Shown here: positions 25,358 to 33,402 of the stretch, piece by piece | How positions within the stretch are numbered: position 1 is the stretch's first letter | Layout: each line of letters starts with the position of its first letter | Source: Kitasatospora phosalacinea | GTDB taxonomy: Bacteria > Actinomycetota > Actinomycetes > Streptomycetales > Streptomycetaceae | DNA: 64,000 bases | Reading direction: 5' to 3' | NCBI RefSeq assembly: GCF_000717185.1 | Contig: NZ_JNYE01000030.1 | Span: 1-64,000, forward strand | Program-made: the position numbers and the translations under genes | The notes under the pieces: generated by a model | Told to the model about the DNA's origin: nothing | Databases searched by the model: none | What the model saw: only the letters and a program-made list of their open reading frames with translations

Positions 25358-25897
25358 GTGCCCAAGCCCCTCGCCCTCGACTTCGACCCGATCGCCCGCG
25401 CCGACCAGCTCTGGACCCGCCGCTGGGGCAAGGTGCCGTCCATGGCGGCGATCACCTCGGTGATGCGCGCCCACCAGATCCTGCTGGCCCGGGTCGACGC
25501 GGTGGTCAAGCCCTACGGCCTCACCTTCGCCCGCTACGAGGCCCTGGTGCTGCTCACCTTCAGCCGCTCCGGCGAACTCCCGCTCTCCAAGATCGGCGAG
25601 CGCCTGATGGTCCACCCCACCAGCGTCACCAACACCGTCGACCGCCTGGAGCGCTCCGGCCTGGTCACCCGCCGCCCCAACCCGCTCGACGGCCGCGGCG
25701 TCCTCGCCGCCATCACCGACCGCGGCCGCCGGGTCGTCGAGGAGGCCACCCGCGAACTCGTCGCCGTCGAGTTCGGCCTGGACGGCTACGACGCCGACGC
25801 CTGCGCCGAGGTGTTCGACCTGCTCCGCCCGCTGCGGATCGCCGCCGGCGACTTCACGGCCCCCGCCGAGGAGGGCCCCGACCGGGGCGACGCGTAG
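25358..25897 (+). CDS. MarR-family transcriptional regulator
   Basis: A 179-residue winged-helix regulator. The GTG start (MPKPLALDFDPIARADQLW) has AAGGGG close upstream. N-terminal dimerisation helix MAAITSVMRAHQILLARVDAVV is followed by FARYEALVLLTFSRSGELPL, the recognition helix MVHPTSVTNTVDRLERSGL and the wing PNPLDGRGVLAAITDRGRR. It sits 77 bases ahead of a DUF3817 gene and upstream of icmA on the same strand, an order I recall for streptomycetes, so it may regulate this group. The inverted repeat upstream suggests autoregulation. Confidence 0.92.
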   Translation: MPKPLALDFDPIARADQLWTRRWGKVPSMAAITSVMRAHQILLARVDAVVKPYGLTFARYEALVLLTFSRSGELPLSKIGERLMVHPTSVTNTVDRLERSGLVTRRPNPLDGRGVLAAITDRGRRVVEEATRELVAVEFGLDGYDADACAEVFDLLRPLRIAAGDFTAPAEEGPDRGDA

Positions 25898-25974
25898 GGG
25901 CGGTTACCCTCGTACGAGCGGTGCGCCCGAGGTGGGCGCGACCCACGGACGGGCCGATCGAGGCGAGGTAAGAG

Positions 25975-26316
25975 ATGAAGGCGACCCCCCTGCTGGGCTG
26001 GTACCGGGGCCTGGCGATCGCGACGGGTGTCGCGCTCCTGGTGTTCTGCGGGTTCATCGTCGCCAAGTACGGCTTCGACGCGGGCGCCGACGCCACCACG
26101 TACGTCGCGATGGTGCACGGCTACCTCTACATCGGCTACTTCGTGGTGACCTTCCTGCTGGGCCAGAAGCTCAAGTGGCCGCTCGGCCGGATGGTGGCCT
26201 TCCTGGCCGCCGGCTGCATCCCGTTCGCCTCCTTCGTCGCGGAGCGCAAGGCGGTCGCCGAGGCCCGGACCAAGCTGGTCCCCGCCCAGGCCGCCCGCGA
26301 GACCGCCGGCGTCTGA
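25975..26316 (+). CDS. DUF3817-family membrane protein
   Basis: A 113-residue protein with three membrane helices: YRGLAIATGVALLVFCGFIV, TYVAMVHGYLYIGYFVVTFLL and MVAFLAAGCIPFASFVAERKA. It has the HG and FVAER signatures of DUF3817. GAGGTAAGAG precedes the ATG. It is paralogous to the gene at 22853. It is followed by a strong terminator, so it is probably co-transcribed only with the MarR gene. Confidence 0.9.
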   Translation: MKATPLLGWYRGLAIATGVALLVFCGFIVAKYGFDAGADATTYVAMVHGYLYIGYFVVTFLLGQKLKWPLGRMVAFLAAGCIPFASFVAERKAVAEARTKLVPAQAARETAGV

Positions 26317-26327
26317 CCCGCCCCTCC

Positions 26328-26365
26328 GCACGCCCCTCCCCCGGCCCGCCGGGGGAGGGGCGTGC
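26328..26365 (+). terminator. Strong hairpin terminator with T tract
   Basis: A 17-base-pair perfect stem (26328-26344 with 26349-26365), four-base loop, followed by GGCGTTTTCC. It separates the MarR/DUF3817 unit from icmA. Confidence 0.92.
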
Positions 26366-26407
26366 GGCGTTTTCCGGCCCGTCCGGCCGACGGCCGTCGA
26401 CAGGTAG

Positions 26408-26443
26408 TAGGACGTCCGAGTAAATTGCTAGGACATCCAAGTA
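26408..26443 (+). promoter_or_regulatory. Two direct repeats with palindromic cores upstream of icmA
   Basis: TAGGACGTCCGAGTA (26408-26422) and TAGGACATCCAAGTA (26429-26443) match at 13 of 15 bases and lie 21 bases apart, two helical turns, on the same face of the DNA. The first has the perfect palindrome GGACGTCC. They sit 51-86 bases before the icmA ATG in an AT-richer patch, the expected place for an activator or repressor. Confidence 0.6.
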
Positions 26444-26493
26444 GTTCTGCCGCCCCCACCGGGAGCGGCCGCACGGAGCGGGAGTCGGAGCCG

Positions 26494-28194
26494 ATGGACG
26501 CCGAGCAGATCGAGGCCGGGCGGCAGCGCTGGCAGCAGCGGTACGACCGGGCGCGCAAGCGCGACGCGGACTTCACCACGCTGAGCGGGGAGGAGGTCGA
26601 GCCGGTCTACGGGCCGCCGCCCGGGCAGGACGTCGCGGGCTTCGAGCGGATCGGCTGGCCCGGCGAGTACCCCTACACCCGCGGCCTGCACCCCACCGGC
26701 TACCGCGGCCGGGCCTGGACCATCCGCCAGTTCGCGGGCTTCGGCAACGCCGAGCAGACCAACGAGCGCTACCGGATGATCCTGGAGGCGGGCGGCGGCG
26801 GCCTCTCGGTCGCCTTCGACATGCCGACCCTGATGGGCTACGACTCCGACGACGCCCGCTCGCTCGGCGAGGTCGGCCACTGCGGCGTCGCCATCGACTC
26901 CGCCGCTGACATGGAGGTGCTGTTCCGCGGCATCCCGCTCGGCGAGGTCACCACCTCGATGACGATCAGCGGCCCGGCCGTCCCGGTCTTCTGCATGTAC
27001 CTGGTGGCCGCCGAGCGGCAGGGCGTCGACCCGGCCGTCCTCAACGGCACCCTGCAGACCGACATCTTCAAGGAGTACATCGCGCAGAAGGAGTGGCTCT
27101 TCGCCCCCGAGCCCCACCTGCGCCTGATCGGCGACCTGATGGAGCACTGCGCCGCGGGCATCCCCGCCTACAAGCCGCTCTCGGTCTCCGGCTACCACAT
27201 CCGCGAGGCCGGGGCCACGGCCGCCCAGGAGCTCGCCTACACGCTCGCCGACGGCCTCGCCTACGTCGAGCTCGGCCTCTCCCGCGGCCTGGACGTCGAC
27301 GTGTTCGCCCCCGGCCTGTCCTTCTTCTTCGACGCCCACCTCGACTTCTTCGAGGAGATCGCCAAGTTCCGCGCCGCCCGCCGGATCTGGGCCCGCTGGA
27401 TGCGCGACCACTTCGGCGCCAAGACCGAGAAGGCGCAGTGGCTGCGCTTCCACACCCAGACCGCGGGCGTCTCGCTGACCGCCCAGCAGCCGTACAACAA
27501 CGTGGTCCGCACCGCGGTGGAGGCGCTCTCCGCCGTCCTCGGCGGCACCAACTCGCTGCACACCAACGCCCTCGACGAGACGCTGGCCCTCCCCAGCGAG
27601 CAGGCCGCCGAGATCGCGCTGCGCACCCAGCAGGTGATCATGGAGGAGACCGGCGTCACCAACGTCGCCGACCCGCTCGGCGGCTCCTGGTACGTGGAGG
27701 CGCTCACCGACCGGATCGAGGCCCAGGCCGAGGCGATCTTCCAGCAGATCCTGGACAAGGGCAGCCGCGGCAAGGGCGGCGCCGAGCACCCGATCGGCCC
27801 GATGACCTCCGGCATCCTGCGCGGCATCGAGGAGGGCTGGTTCACCGGCGAGATCGCCGAGGCCGCCTTCCGCTACCAGCAGGGCGTCGAGAAGGGCGAC
27901 AAGCGGGTGGTCGGCGTCAACTGCCACCCCCGCAGCGTCACCCCCGAACTGGAGATCCTCCGGGTCAGCCACGAGGTCGAACGCGAGCAGGTCCGCGCCC
28001 TGGGCGAGCGCAGGGCGCGGCGCGACGAGGCCGCCGTCCGGGCCGGCCTGGACGAGATGCTCGCGGCGGCCCGCTCCGGCGCCAACATGATCGAGCCGAT
28101 GCTCCGGGCCGTCCGCGCCGAGGCCACCCTCGGCGAGATCTGCCACGCCCTGCGCGACGAGTGGGGCACCTACCGGGAGAACGCCAGCTTCTAG
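26494..28194 (+). CDS. icmA: Isobutyryl-CoA mutase large subunit (B12-dependent acyl-CoA mutase)
   Basis: Large subunit of a B12-dependent carbon-skeleton mutase, 566 residues, the length of streptomycete IcmA. It has the substrate-binding TIM barrel ([60 protein letters not shown]) and no C-terminal B12-binding domain, so it needs a separate small subunit. Two specificity residues decide the call. Methylmalonyl-CoA mutases have Tyr and Arg at the positions that contact the substrate carboxylate; here they are Phe80 (IRQFAGF) and Gln198 (YIAQKEW), the residues known for isobutyryl-CoA mutase. The enzyme should interconvert isobutyryl- and n-butyryl-CoA, linking valine breakdown to polyketide and fatty-acid precursors. 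GGAG precedes the ATG. No icmB is in the window. Confidence 0.93.
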   Translation: MDAEQIEAGRQRWQQRYDRARKRDADFTTLSGEEVEPVYGPPPGQDVAGFERIGWPGEYPYTRGLHPTGYRGRAWTIRQFAGFGNAEQTNERYRMILEAGGGGLSVAFDMPTLMGYDSDDARSLGEVGHCGVAIDSAADMEVLFRGIPLGEVTTSMTISGPAVPVFCMYLVAAERQGVDPAVLNGTLQTDIFKEYIAQKEWLFAPEPHLRLIGDLMEHCAAGIPAYKPLSVSGYHIREAGATAAQELAYTLADGLAYVELGLSRGLDVDVFAPGLSFFFDAHLDFFEEIAKFRAARRIWARWMRDHFGAKTEKAQWLRFHTQTAGVSLTAQQPYNNVVRTAVEALSAVLGGTNSLHTNALDETLALPSEQAAEIALRTQQVIMEETGVTNVADPLGGSWYVEALTDRIEAQAEAIFQQILDKGSRGKGGAEHPIGPMTSGILRGIEEGWFTGEIAEAAFRYQQGVEKGDKRVVGVNCHPRSVTPELEILRVSHEVEREQVRALGERRARRDEAAVRAGLDEMLAAARSGANMIEPMLRAVRAEATLGEICHALRDEWGTYRENASF

Positions 28195-28202
28195 GACGCG
28201 AC

Positions 28203-28227
28203 CGGGCCCGGCCCCGGCCCGGGCCCG
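28203..28227. terminator. Hairpin between convergent icmA and epimerase-like gene
   Basis: CGGGCCCGG (28203-28211) and CCGGGCCCG (28219-28227) form a nine-base-pair stem between two convergent stops. It could act in both directions. Confidence 0.65.
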
Positions 28228-28232
28228 CCCGC

Positions 28233-28976
28233 TCACCGCCCGGCGAGGAAGTCCTCCCACGTCCGGGTGCCGCGCACCGCGTCCGCCCCGGCGAGGTTCT
28301 CGCCGTTGCGGTAGGCGCGCCCGACCTTGCCCGCCAGGGGGACGGGGAGGGTCGGGCGGCGGCGCTTCAGGGTGCTGCGGACGAGGTCCGCGAAGGCGTA
28401 GTCGCGGGGGCCCGCCAGGTCGGGGACGAGGCCGGCCGGGGCGGCCAGGGTGAGGGCGACCAGGCGGTCGGCGACGTCCCGGGCGTCGACGGGCTCGAAG
28501 CGCAGGCCGCCCGGGGCCGGCAGGACGGGCAGCTTGCCGACCTTGCCCGCCACGTCGCGGACCAGGTCGTGGAACTGGGCGGCGCGCAGCACCGTCCAGG
28601 GGACGCCGCTGTCGGCGACCGCCAGTTCCGCGTCCCGCTTGGCGCGGAACCAGCCGAGCGGCATGGTCGCGGCGCCGATCACCGAGACCATGACGACGTG
28701 CCGGACGCCGCCCGCCCGGGCCATCGCCGCGGCGAGGTGCCGGGCGGCGGTGTCGTCGCCCTTCGCGCCGCCCGCCAGGTGCAGCACGGTGTCGACGCCC
28801 TCCAGGGCCCCGTCCAGGCCGGTCCCGGCGACCAGGTCGCCGACCCGGTACGCGACGTCGGCGGTGTCGGGGCGGGCCCGGCGGGTCAGCACGCGGACCT
28901 CGCGGCCCGGGCCGACCAGGCGGGGCAGGACGTGGCGGCCGAGGGTCCCGGTGCCACCGGTGACGAGGATCTTCAT
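28233..28976 (-). CDS. NAD(P)-binding NmrA/epimerase-like protein
   Basis: A 247-residue atypical short-chain-dehydrogenase-fold protein. The N-terminal Rossmann motif GGTGTLG follows MKILVT, and the sequence continues with VRVLTRR, GDL, GVDTVLHLAGG and HVVMVSVIGA. The active-site Tyr-x-x-x-Lys is not evident (the equivalent region reads GWFRAKRDAEL), which points to the NmrA-like group that binds NAD(P) without classical oxidoreductase chemistry. GGAGCGG precedes the ATG. It is divergent from an ECF sigma factor. Such sigma factors are typically linked to a carboxymuconolactone decarboxylase, oxidoreductase or epimerase, so this is its likely target gene. Confidence 0.9.
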   Translation of the reverse strand: MKILVTGGTGTLGRHVLPRLVGPGREVRVLTRRARPDTADVAYRVGDLVAGTGLDGALEGVDTVLHLAGGAKGDDTAARHLAAAMARAGGVRHVVMVSVIGAATMPLGWFRAKRDAELAVADSGVPWTVLRAAQFHDLVRDVAGKVGKLPVLPAPGGLRFEPVDARDVADRLVALTLAAPAGLVPDLAGPRDYAFADLVRSTLKRRRPTLPVPLAGKVGRAYRNGENLAGADAVRGTRTWEDFLAGR

Positions 28977-29042
28977 GGCGTCCGCTCCGTTCCGGCTGCC
29001 GGAACGGTCGTCCGGCCTGCCACAGTTGGTGTCTGCTGTGTT

Positions 29043-29069
29043 GACCCCGACGGGGAAAGGGATGTGACA
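29043..29069 (-). promoter_or_regulatory. Candidate ECF41-type promoter for the epimerase-like gene
   Basis: On the minus strand TGTCACA (29069-29063) is followed after 16 bases by GGTC (29046-29043). As I recall, ECF41 sigma factors recognise TGTCACA and CGTC with about this spacing. The -35 matches fully and the -10 at three of four bases. An exact CGTC also occurs, but at only 10 bases. The site overlaps the leader of the sigma gene and would start a transcript about 60 bases before the epimerase-like ATG. Confidence 0.5.
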
Positions 29070-29070
29070 G

Positions 29071-29943
29071 ATGGGTGGGGGAACCCTTCTCGCCGAGCGG
29101 TTCGAGGCGCACCGGCCGCGGCTGCGGGCGGTGGCGTACCGGATGCTGGGCTCGCTGGGCGAGGCCGAGGACGTCGTGCAGGAGACCTGGCTGCGGCTGG
29201 ACCGGCACGCCGAGGAGGTGGACAACCTGGGCGGCTGGCTGACCACGGTCGCCTCCCGGGTGTGCCTGAACGAGCTGCGCAGCCGGGAGCGGCGGCGCGA
29301 GGACGAGCTGGACACCCAGGTGCCGGACCCGGTGCTGGCGGCGCCGGAGCGGGACGACCCGGAGGCGTTGGCGCTGCTGGGCGACCGGGTCGGCCTGGCG
29401 CTGCAGGTGGTGCTGGGCACGCTGGGCCCGGCGGAGCGGCTGGCGTTCGTGCTGCACGACCTGTTCGCCGTCCCGTTCGAGGACATCGCGCCGCTGCTGG
29501 ACAGGACCCCGGCGGCGGTGCGGCAGGCGGCGAGCCGGGCCCGCAAGCGGGTCAAGGAGCGGGCCCCCGAGCCGGACCGGGACCCGGCGGCGCAGCGGGC
29601 CGCGGTGGAGGCGTTCCTGGCGGCCTCCCGGGAGGGCGACTTCGCGGGCCTGGTGGCGGTGCTGGCCCCGGACGCGGTGCTGCGGGCGGACGGCGGCGCG
29701 GCGATGGCCGCGCTCAGCAAGGTGATCCGCGGCGGCAGCGCGATCGCGTCCTCGGCGCAGCAGGCCCGCAGGCTGGCGCCGTTCGCGCGCCTGGTGCTGG
29801 TGAACGGCGCCTACGGGGTGCTGACGGTGATCGACGGCGAGCCGGTGTCGGTGATGGCGTTCACCGTGGTGGACGGCCGGGTCGCGCAGATCGACGTGCT
29901 GCTCGACCCGGGCCGGCTGGCGGCGCTCGCGCTGCCGAGCTGA
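29071..29943 (+). CDS. ECF sigma factor with SnoaL-like C-terminal domain (ECF41/SigJ-like)
   Basis: A 290-residue sigma-70-family factor. Region 2 is visible as AVAYRMLGSLGEAEDVVQETWLRL, and region 4 as RLAFVLHDLFAVPFEDIAPLL followed by the helix-turn-helix RTPAAVRQAASRARKRV. Residues 185-290 form an NTF2/SnoaL-like domain that in this group replaces an anti-sigma factor. The ECF41 landmarks are only partly kept: the linker WLPEP is absent (RAPEPD), the DGGGK motif reads DGGAA, and the C-terminal NPDKL reads DPGRL. I therefore call it ECF41/SigJ-like. Start ATG with weak GGGA upstream. It probably drives the divergent epimerase-like gene. Confidence 0.92.
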   Translation: MGGGTLLAERFEAHRPRLRAVAYRMLGSLGEAEDVVQETWLRLDRHAEEVDNLGGWLTTVASRVCLNELRSRERRREDELDTQVPDPVLAAPERDDPEALALLGDRVGLALQVVLGTLGPAERLAFVLHDLFAVPFEDIAPLLDRTPAAVRQAASRARKRVKERAPEPDRDPAAQRAAVEAFLAASREGDFAGLVAVLAPDAVLRADGGAAMAALSKVIRGGSAIASSAQQARRLAPFARLVLVNGAYGVLTVIDGEPVSVMAFTVVDGRVAQIDVLLDPGRLAALALPS

Positions 29944-29953
29944 CCGGGAGGGC

Positions 29954-30709
29954 TCAGCGCAGCAGGCCGGGGAAGGGCCCCAGCAGCAGGGTGGTGAAGC
30001 GGCGGATCCAGTCCGCGGTGACGGGTTCGCCGCTCACCAGCAGCCGGTGCTCGACGGTGCCCGCGATGGTGTCGAAGATGATGCCGATCTCCTCGGCGGC
30101 GGCGGCCGGGTCGCGGTCGGGGTCCATCTCGCCGCGGGCCTGGGCGTTGGCCCGGCCGAGTTCGACCAGCACCTTCTGCGGCTGGACGATCCGCTCGCGG
30201 ATGCGCAGGCGCAGCTGCGGGTCCCGGGAGCCCTCGGCGAACAGGGCGAGCAGGGCGGCCTGGGTCTCGGGGAGGGTGAGCAGTTCGGCGAAGCGGGCGA
30301 CCACGGCCTCGATGTCGGCCTGCAGGCTGCCGCGGTCGGTGCACTCCAGCTGGTCGAAGAGGCTGGCGATGGCGTCGACGACGAGTTCGCTCTTGGAGGG
30401 CCAGCGCCGGTAGAGGGTGGTCTTGGCGACCCCGGCCCGCTGGGCGACGTCGCCCATGGTGAGGCCGCCCCAGCCGAGTTCGGCCAGGGCCTCGCGGGTG
30501 GCGTCCAGGATGGCCTGGTCGGCGGTGGCGCTGCGGGGGCGGCCCTTGCCGCGGACGAGCGGGGCCCCGGCGGCGGGGGCCCCGGCCGCGGGGGCTGCGG
30601 TGCCCGCGGCTGCGGTGCCCGCCGCCGGGGTGTCCGCGGCCGCGACGGGCGGGGCCCCGTCGTCCGGCGGGTGCGGCTGCTCGGCGGGCTGCCGGGTGGT
30701 GGGGGCCAC
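29954..30709 (-). CDS. TetR-family transcriptional regulator
   Basis: A 251-residue repressor. The GTG start (MAPTTRQPAEQPH) has TGGAGG seven bases upstream. Residues 1-50 are an Ala/Pro/Gly low-complexity leader, unusually long for TetR proteins. The helix-turn-helix is LTMGDVAQRAGVAKTTLYRR followed by WPSKSELVVDAI. The C-terminal ligand domain (to LLLGPFPGLLR) belongs to the AcrR-type with the segment FAELLTLPETQAALLALFAE. It is convergent with the sigma gene (10 bases between the stops). A short inverted repeat upstream of its start may be its own operator. Confidence 0.93.
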   Translation of the reverse strand: MAPTTRQPAEQPHPPDDGAPPVAAADTPAAGTAAAGTAAPAAGAPAAGAPLVRGKGRPRSATADQAILDATREALAELGWGGLTMGDVAQRAGVAKTTLYRRWPSKSELVVDAIASLFDQLECTDRGSLQADIEAVVARFAELLTLPETQAALLALFAEGSRDPQLRLRIRERIVQPQKVLVELGRANAQARGEMDPDRDPAAAAEEIGIIFDTIAGTVEHRLLVSGEPVTADWIRRFTTLLLGPFPGLLR

Positions 30710-30725
30710 CGCGCCTCCAGGTTGT

Positions 30726-30739
30726 TTACTCAGAAGTAA
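30726..30739. promoter_or_regulatory. Candidate autoregulatory operator of the TetR gene
   Basis: TTACT-CAGA-AGTAA is an inverted repeat starting 17 bases upstream of the TetR GTG, embedded in the AT-rich patch GTTTACTCAGAAGTAAC. The position suits autorepression. Confidence 0.5.
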
Positions 30740-31047
30740 CTTGCTGGTCCCACGGTAGCGACCGACCGCCCCGACCGGCACCCGCCCCGCACCGGAAAGT
30801 GGGACAGCTCACCCTCCGGGAGGGGGCGGGGGGCTTGCGGGGGGAGCCCGGGAGGCAGATACGCTACGACCAGTAGCGAAAGAGCGACGACCGATCGCGC
30901 CCCGCCCTCTGGGATCGGGCGGGCGTGCGGCGCGGGTGGGGACCCGCGTCGAACGGTTCGGGCCCCGCCGGGGAGGCGGGAGGTCCGCTCCGGTGTTTTC
31001 CGGCCGGATGGCGTCCGGCACCGGCTCCGACGGGGGAGGATAGAGCC
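30740..31047. other. Divergent intergenic region before the thioredoxin-TPR gene
   Basis: About 310 bases, very G-rich in the middle (GGGAGGGGGCGGGG), holding the promoter and leader of the thioredoxin-TPR gene. I see no gene and no secure promoter pair. A frame open through the region from 30925 has no ribosome binding site. Confidence 0.5.
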
Positions 31048-32028
31048 ATGCAGTCACGGAATTCGCGTCTCAACAGCTCCGCCCTGCGCGGTGCGGTGGA
31101 CCTGGCCGCGGTCAAGGCGGCCGGCGAGGCCGCCCAGAAGGCCGAGCAGACCCGGGCCGAGCGGGCCCGGCAGGCGGCGGCGGGCGAGGGCCCGGCGCTC
31201 GCGGAGTACCCCCTGGTGCTGGACGTCACCGAGGAGACCTTCGAGGTCGAGGTGGTCCAGCGCTCGGCCGAGGTCCCGGTGGTGGTGGACTTCTGGGCCG
31301 AGTGGTGCGGCCCGTGCAAGCAGCTCAGCCCGGTGCTGGAGCGGCTCGCCGAGGAGTACGCGGGCCGGATCGTGCTCGCCAAGATCGACGTGGACGCCAA
31401 CCAGCTGATCGCCCAGCAGTTCGGCATCCAGGGCATCCCGGCCGTGATGGCGGTGGTGGCGGGCCAGCTGGTGCCGCTGTTCCAGGGAGCCGAGAACGAG
31501 GCCAACGTCCGCAAGATCCTGGACCAGCTGATCTCGGTGGCCGAGCAGCGCTTCGGCATCGTCGGCGGTGCGGCGGGCGGCGGCGAGGGCGCGGCGGCCG
31601 AGCCGCGGGTGCCGGCCGACCCGGCGCTGGAGGCGGCGCACGACGCGCTGGACCGGGGCGACCTGGCCGGTGCGGTGCAGGCCTACCAGAACGTGCTGAG
31701 CGACCGTCCGGGCCACGTCGAGGCCAAGCTCGGCCTGGCGCAGGCCCAGCTGCTGCAGCGGGTGGAGCAGCTCGACCCGCAGCAGGTGCGCACCGAGGCG
31801 GCGGCCGACCCGAAGGACGTGGCGGCCCAGCTGCGGGCGGCCGACCTGGACCTGGTCGGCGGCCACGTGGAGGACGCCTTCGGACGCCTGGTCGACACCG
31901 TCGCGCGGACGTTCGGCGAGGACCGGGACGCGGCGCGGCTGCGGCTGCTGGAGCTGTTCGAGGTGATCGGCCCGGAGGACCCGCGCACCGTGGCGGCCCG
32001 TCAGGCGCTGGCCCGGGTGCTGTTCTGA
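31048..32028 (+). CDS. Thioredoxin-domain protein with TPR C-terminus (CnoX/YbbN-like co-chaperone)
   Basis: A 326-residue cytoplasmic protein. A charged helical N-terminus (1-50) is followed by a thioredoxin fold (55-165) with a complete redox site WCGPC (Cys87, Cys90) after VVVDFWAE and the cis-proline loop GIQGIPAVM. The C-terminal half (185-326) consists of TPR-like helices (AAHDALDRGDLAGAVQAYQ, VEAKLGLAQAQLLQ, HVEDAFGRLVDTVAR). This is the architecture of CnoX/YbbN, which holds oxidised clients for chaperones. GGGGGAGGA precedes the ATG. A strong terminator follows. Confidence 0.93.
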   Translation: MQSRNSRLNSSALRGAVDLAAVKAAGEAAQKAEQTRAERARQAAAGEGPALAEYPLVLDVTEETFEVEVVQRSAEVPVVVDFWAEWCGPCKQLSPVLERLAEEYAGRIVLAKIDVDANQLIAQQFGIQGIPAVMAVVAGQLVPLFQGAENEANVRKILDQLISVAEQRFGIVGGAAGGGEGAAAEPRVPADPALEAAHDALDRGDLAGAVQAYQNVLSDRPGHVEAKLGLAQAQLLQRVEQLDPQQVRTEAAADPKDVAAQLRAADLDLVGGHVEDAFGRLVDTVARTFGEDRDAARLRLLELFEVIGPEDPRTVAARQALARVLF

Positions 32029-32141
32029 CGCCCCGTCCCGGCGGCACCCGATGACACCGGCGGCACCTCGGATGACCTGCGGTGTCGGCGGCGATTTGAC
32101 GACTTTCGGGTGCCTTCGGGGCGCGTTTACCAAATCTTGAT

Positions 32142-32184
32142 AACACCCCTCCGTCGTCACGGCATGTGACGGCGGAGGGGTGTT
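32142..32184 (+). terminator. Terminator of the thioredoxin-TPR gene
   Basis: A 19-base-pair stem with one G-U pair (32142-32160 with 32166-32184), loop GGCAT, followed by TTCG. It lies about 110 bases after the stop. Confidence 0.9.
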
Positions 32185-32606
32185 TCGTCGGTGTTTCCAC
32201 GGGTCGGGATCGACCGGACATGCGGTTTTGGTCACGCTCCGTCGTTGCGCCTTCGATTCCATGATCGACCCCGCGCACTGTTGGATTACCCGTCAGTAAC
32301 GGACCTCTTGTGTTCGGCCCTGGATTGGACAACGATCGGCGACGCCCGGTCCCTCGGCGACGAGGGGTCCCCACCGGGTGAGGGCAGGGGGGTAACCGCA
32401 GATCCCACGCGGCGGTTCCTGGCCTCACGACGGCCGCGCAGCCCGCGCGGTCGCACGGTTGTCGCTCGGGGGTGATCGCCGCTGCCGTCCCCACGGCCGC
32501 AGGCGCTCTCCGCTACCGAGGACGTAGCTCTCTCCCATCCCGGGCCTGACCACGTGCGGGACGCACCGGAACGGCCGGAGATGTACGTCCTAGAAGGAGG
32601 ACACGC
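32185..32606. other. Leader and promoter region of the DUF6230 operon
   Basis: About 420 bases with no supported gene. It contains the TTACCCGTCAGTAA site (separate entry) and, next to the ribosome binding site, TACGTCCTAGAAGGAGGAC. The long spacer suggests a sizeable 5' leader. I could not fix a promoter. Confidence 0.5.
32286..32299. promoter_or_regulatory. Candidate operator TTACCCGTCAGTAA upstream of DUF6230 operon
   Basis: A quasi-palindrome (TTAC...GTAA) about 310 bases before the DUF6230 ATG. Its inner 12 bases TACCCGTCAGTA recur exactly, in the other orientation, upstream of pyk at 36742-36753. Confidence 0.5.
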
Positions 32607-33254
32607 ATGTCCCAGTCCTACGGCAAGACCCGCTGGAAGCGCTTCGCCCTGGTGATGGTGCCCAGCGTCGCGGCCACCGCCGCGATCGGCGTCTCGCTGG
32701 CCAACTCCGCGCTGGCGGCCTCGTTCTCGGTCTCCGGCCAGCAGTTCAAGGTCACCGTCGACGATCTGCAGGGCAACAACTTCTCGCAGTTCGGCGGCGT
32801 CGACGTCGAGGCGAACGGCAACCCGCACCCGGTGGCCATCTCCGCCTTCGACAGCGCCACGCTGAAGAACCTGTGCCAGTCGGTCGTCACCGACCTCGGC
32901 CCGCTCGGCAAGTGGACCCTGGTCCTCAAGGCCGGCAACAGCGAGGACCCGAAGAAGCAGGTCAAGGCCGAGCAGCTGCTGATCGACCTCAACCAGCTGA
33001 ACGCGGACGCCGAGTTCAAGAACATCAACATCGGCCAGGACGCCAGCACCCTCAAGGGCAGCGCGATCGACAAGCTCAAGAACGACGGCGGCAAGGTGCC
33101 GACCGGCGCGCAGGGCTTCGCGCAGTCCGCCCAGACCGCGCACCTGACCGGTGTCCAGCAGACCGCCTGGGCCACCTCGGCGGGCACCTTCACGCTCAAC
33201 GGCCTGAAGCTGAACATCAACCAGGGCTCCGGCGCCGGCGTCGAGTGCTACTAG
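32607..33254 (+). CDS. DUF6230-family exported protein
   Basis: A 215-residue protein with one N-terminal membrane/signal segment (RFALVMVPSVAATAAIGVSLANSALAASF, residues 12-40) preceded by Lys/Arg, then a beta-rich domain (FSVSGQQFKVTVDDLQGN, GGVDVEANGNPHPVAISAF, DLGPLGKWTLVLKAG, TAWATSAGTFTLNGLKLNI) ending in VECY. AAGGAGGA precedes the ATG. Streptomycete homologues are labelled cholesterol esterase, but I see no hydrolase motif and consider that name unsupported. The next two genes, a membrane protein and a larger exported protein, follow in the same direction. Confidence 0.85.
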   Translation: MSQSYGKTRWKRFALVMVPSVAATAAIGVSLANSALAASFSVSGQQFKVTVDDLQGNNFSQFGGVDVEANGNPHPVAISAFDSATLKNLCQSVVTDLGPLGKWTLVLKAGNSEDPKKQVKAEQLLIDLNQLNADAEFKNINIGQDASTLKGSAIDKLKNDGGKVPTGAQGFAQSAQTAHLTGVQQTAWATSAGTFTLNGLKLNINQGSGAGVECY

Positions 33255-33402
33255 TCCGCACCCGAGGGCCCCGCTGAGGGCCCGACGGCAGGACAGCCAC
33301 GGGGGTGGGGGACGGCCGCGCGCCGTCCCCCGCCCACCGCACCCCGGGCGCGCCCGGGGCCGTCCGCATTCCCCCTCGGACCCACCATCGAGGAGTCGCA
33401 CC

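Noticed and set aside
26494..28194. Calling the mutase a methylmalonyl-CoA mutase subunit
   Set aside because: Phe80 and Gln198 replace the Tyr and Arg needed to bind the methylmalonyl carboxylate, and the length equals IcmA.
32607..33254. Cholesterol esterase annotation for the DUF6230 protein
   Set aside because: There is no GxSxG or other hydrolase motif; the sequence is a short beta-rich exported domain.
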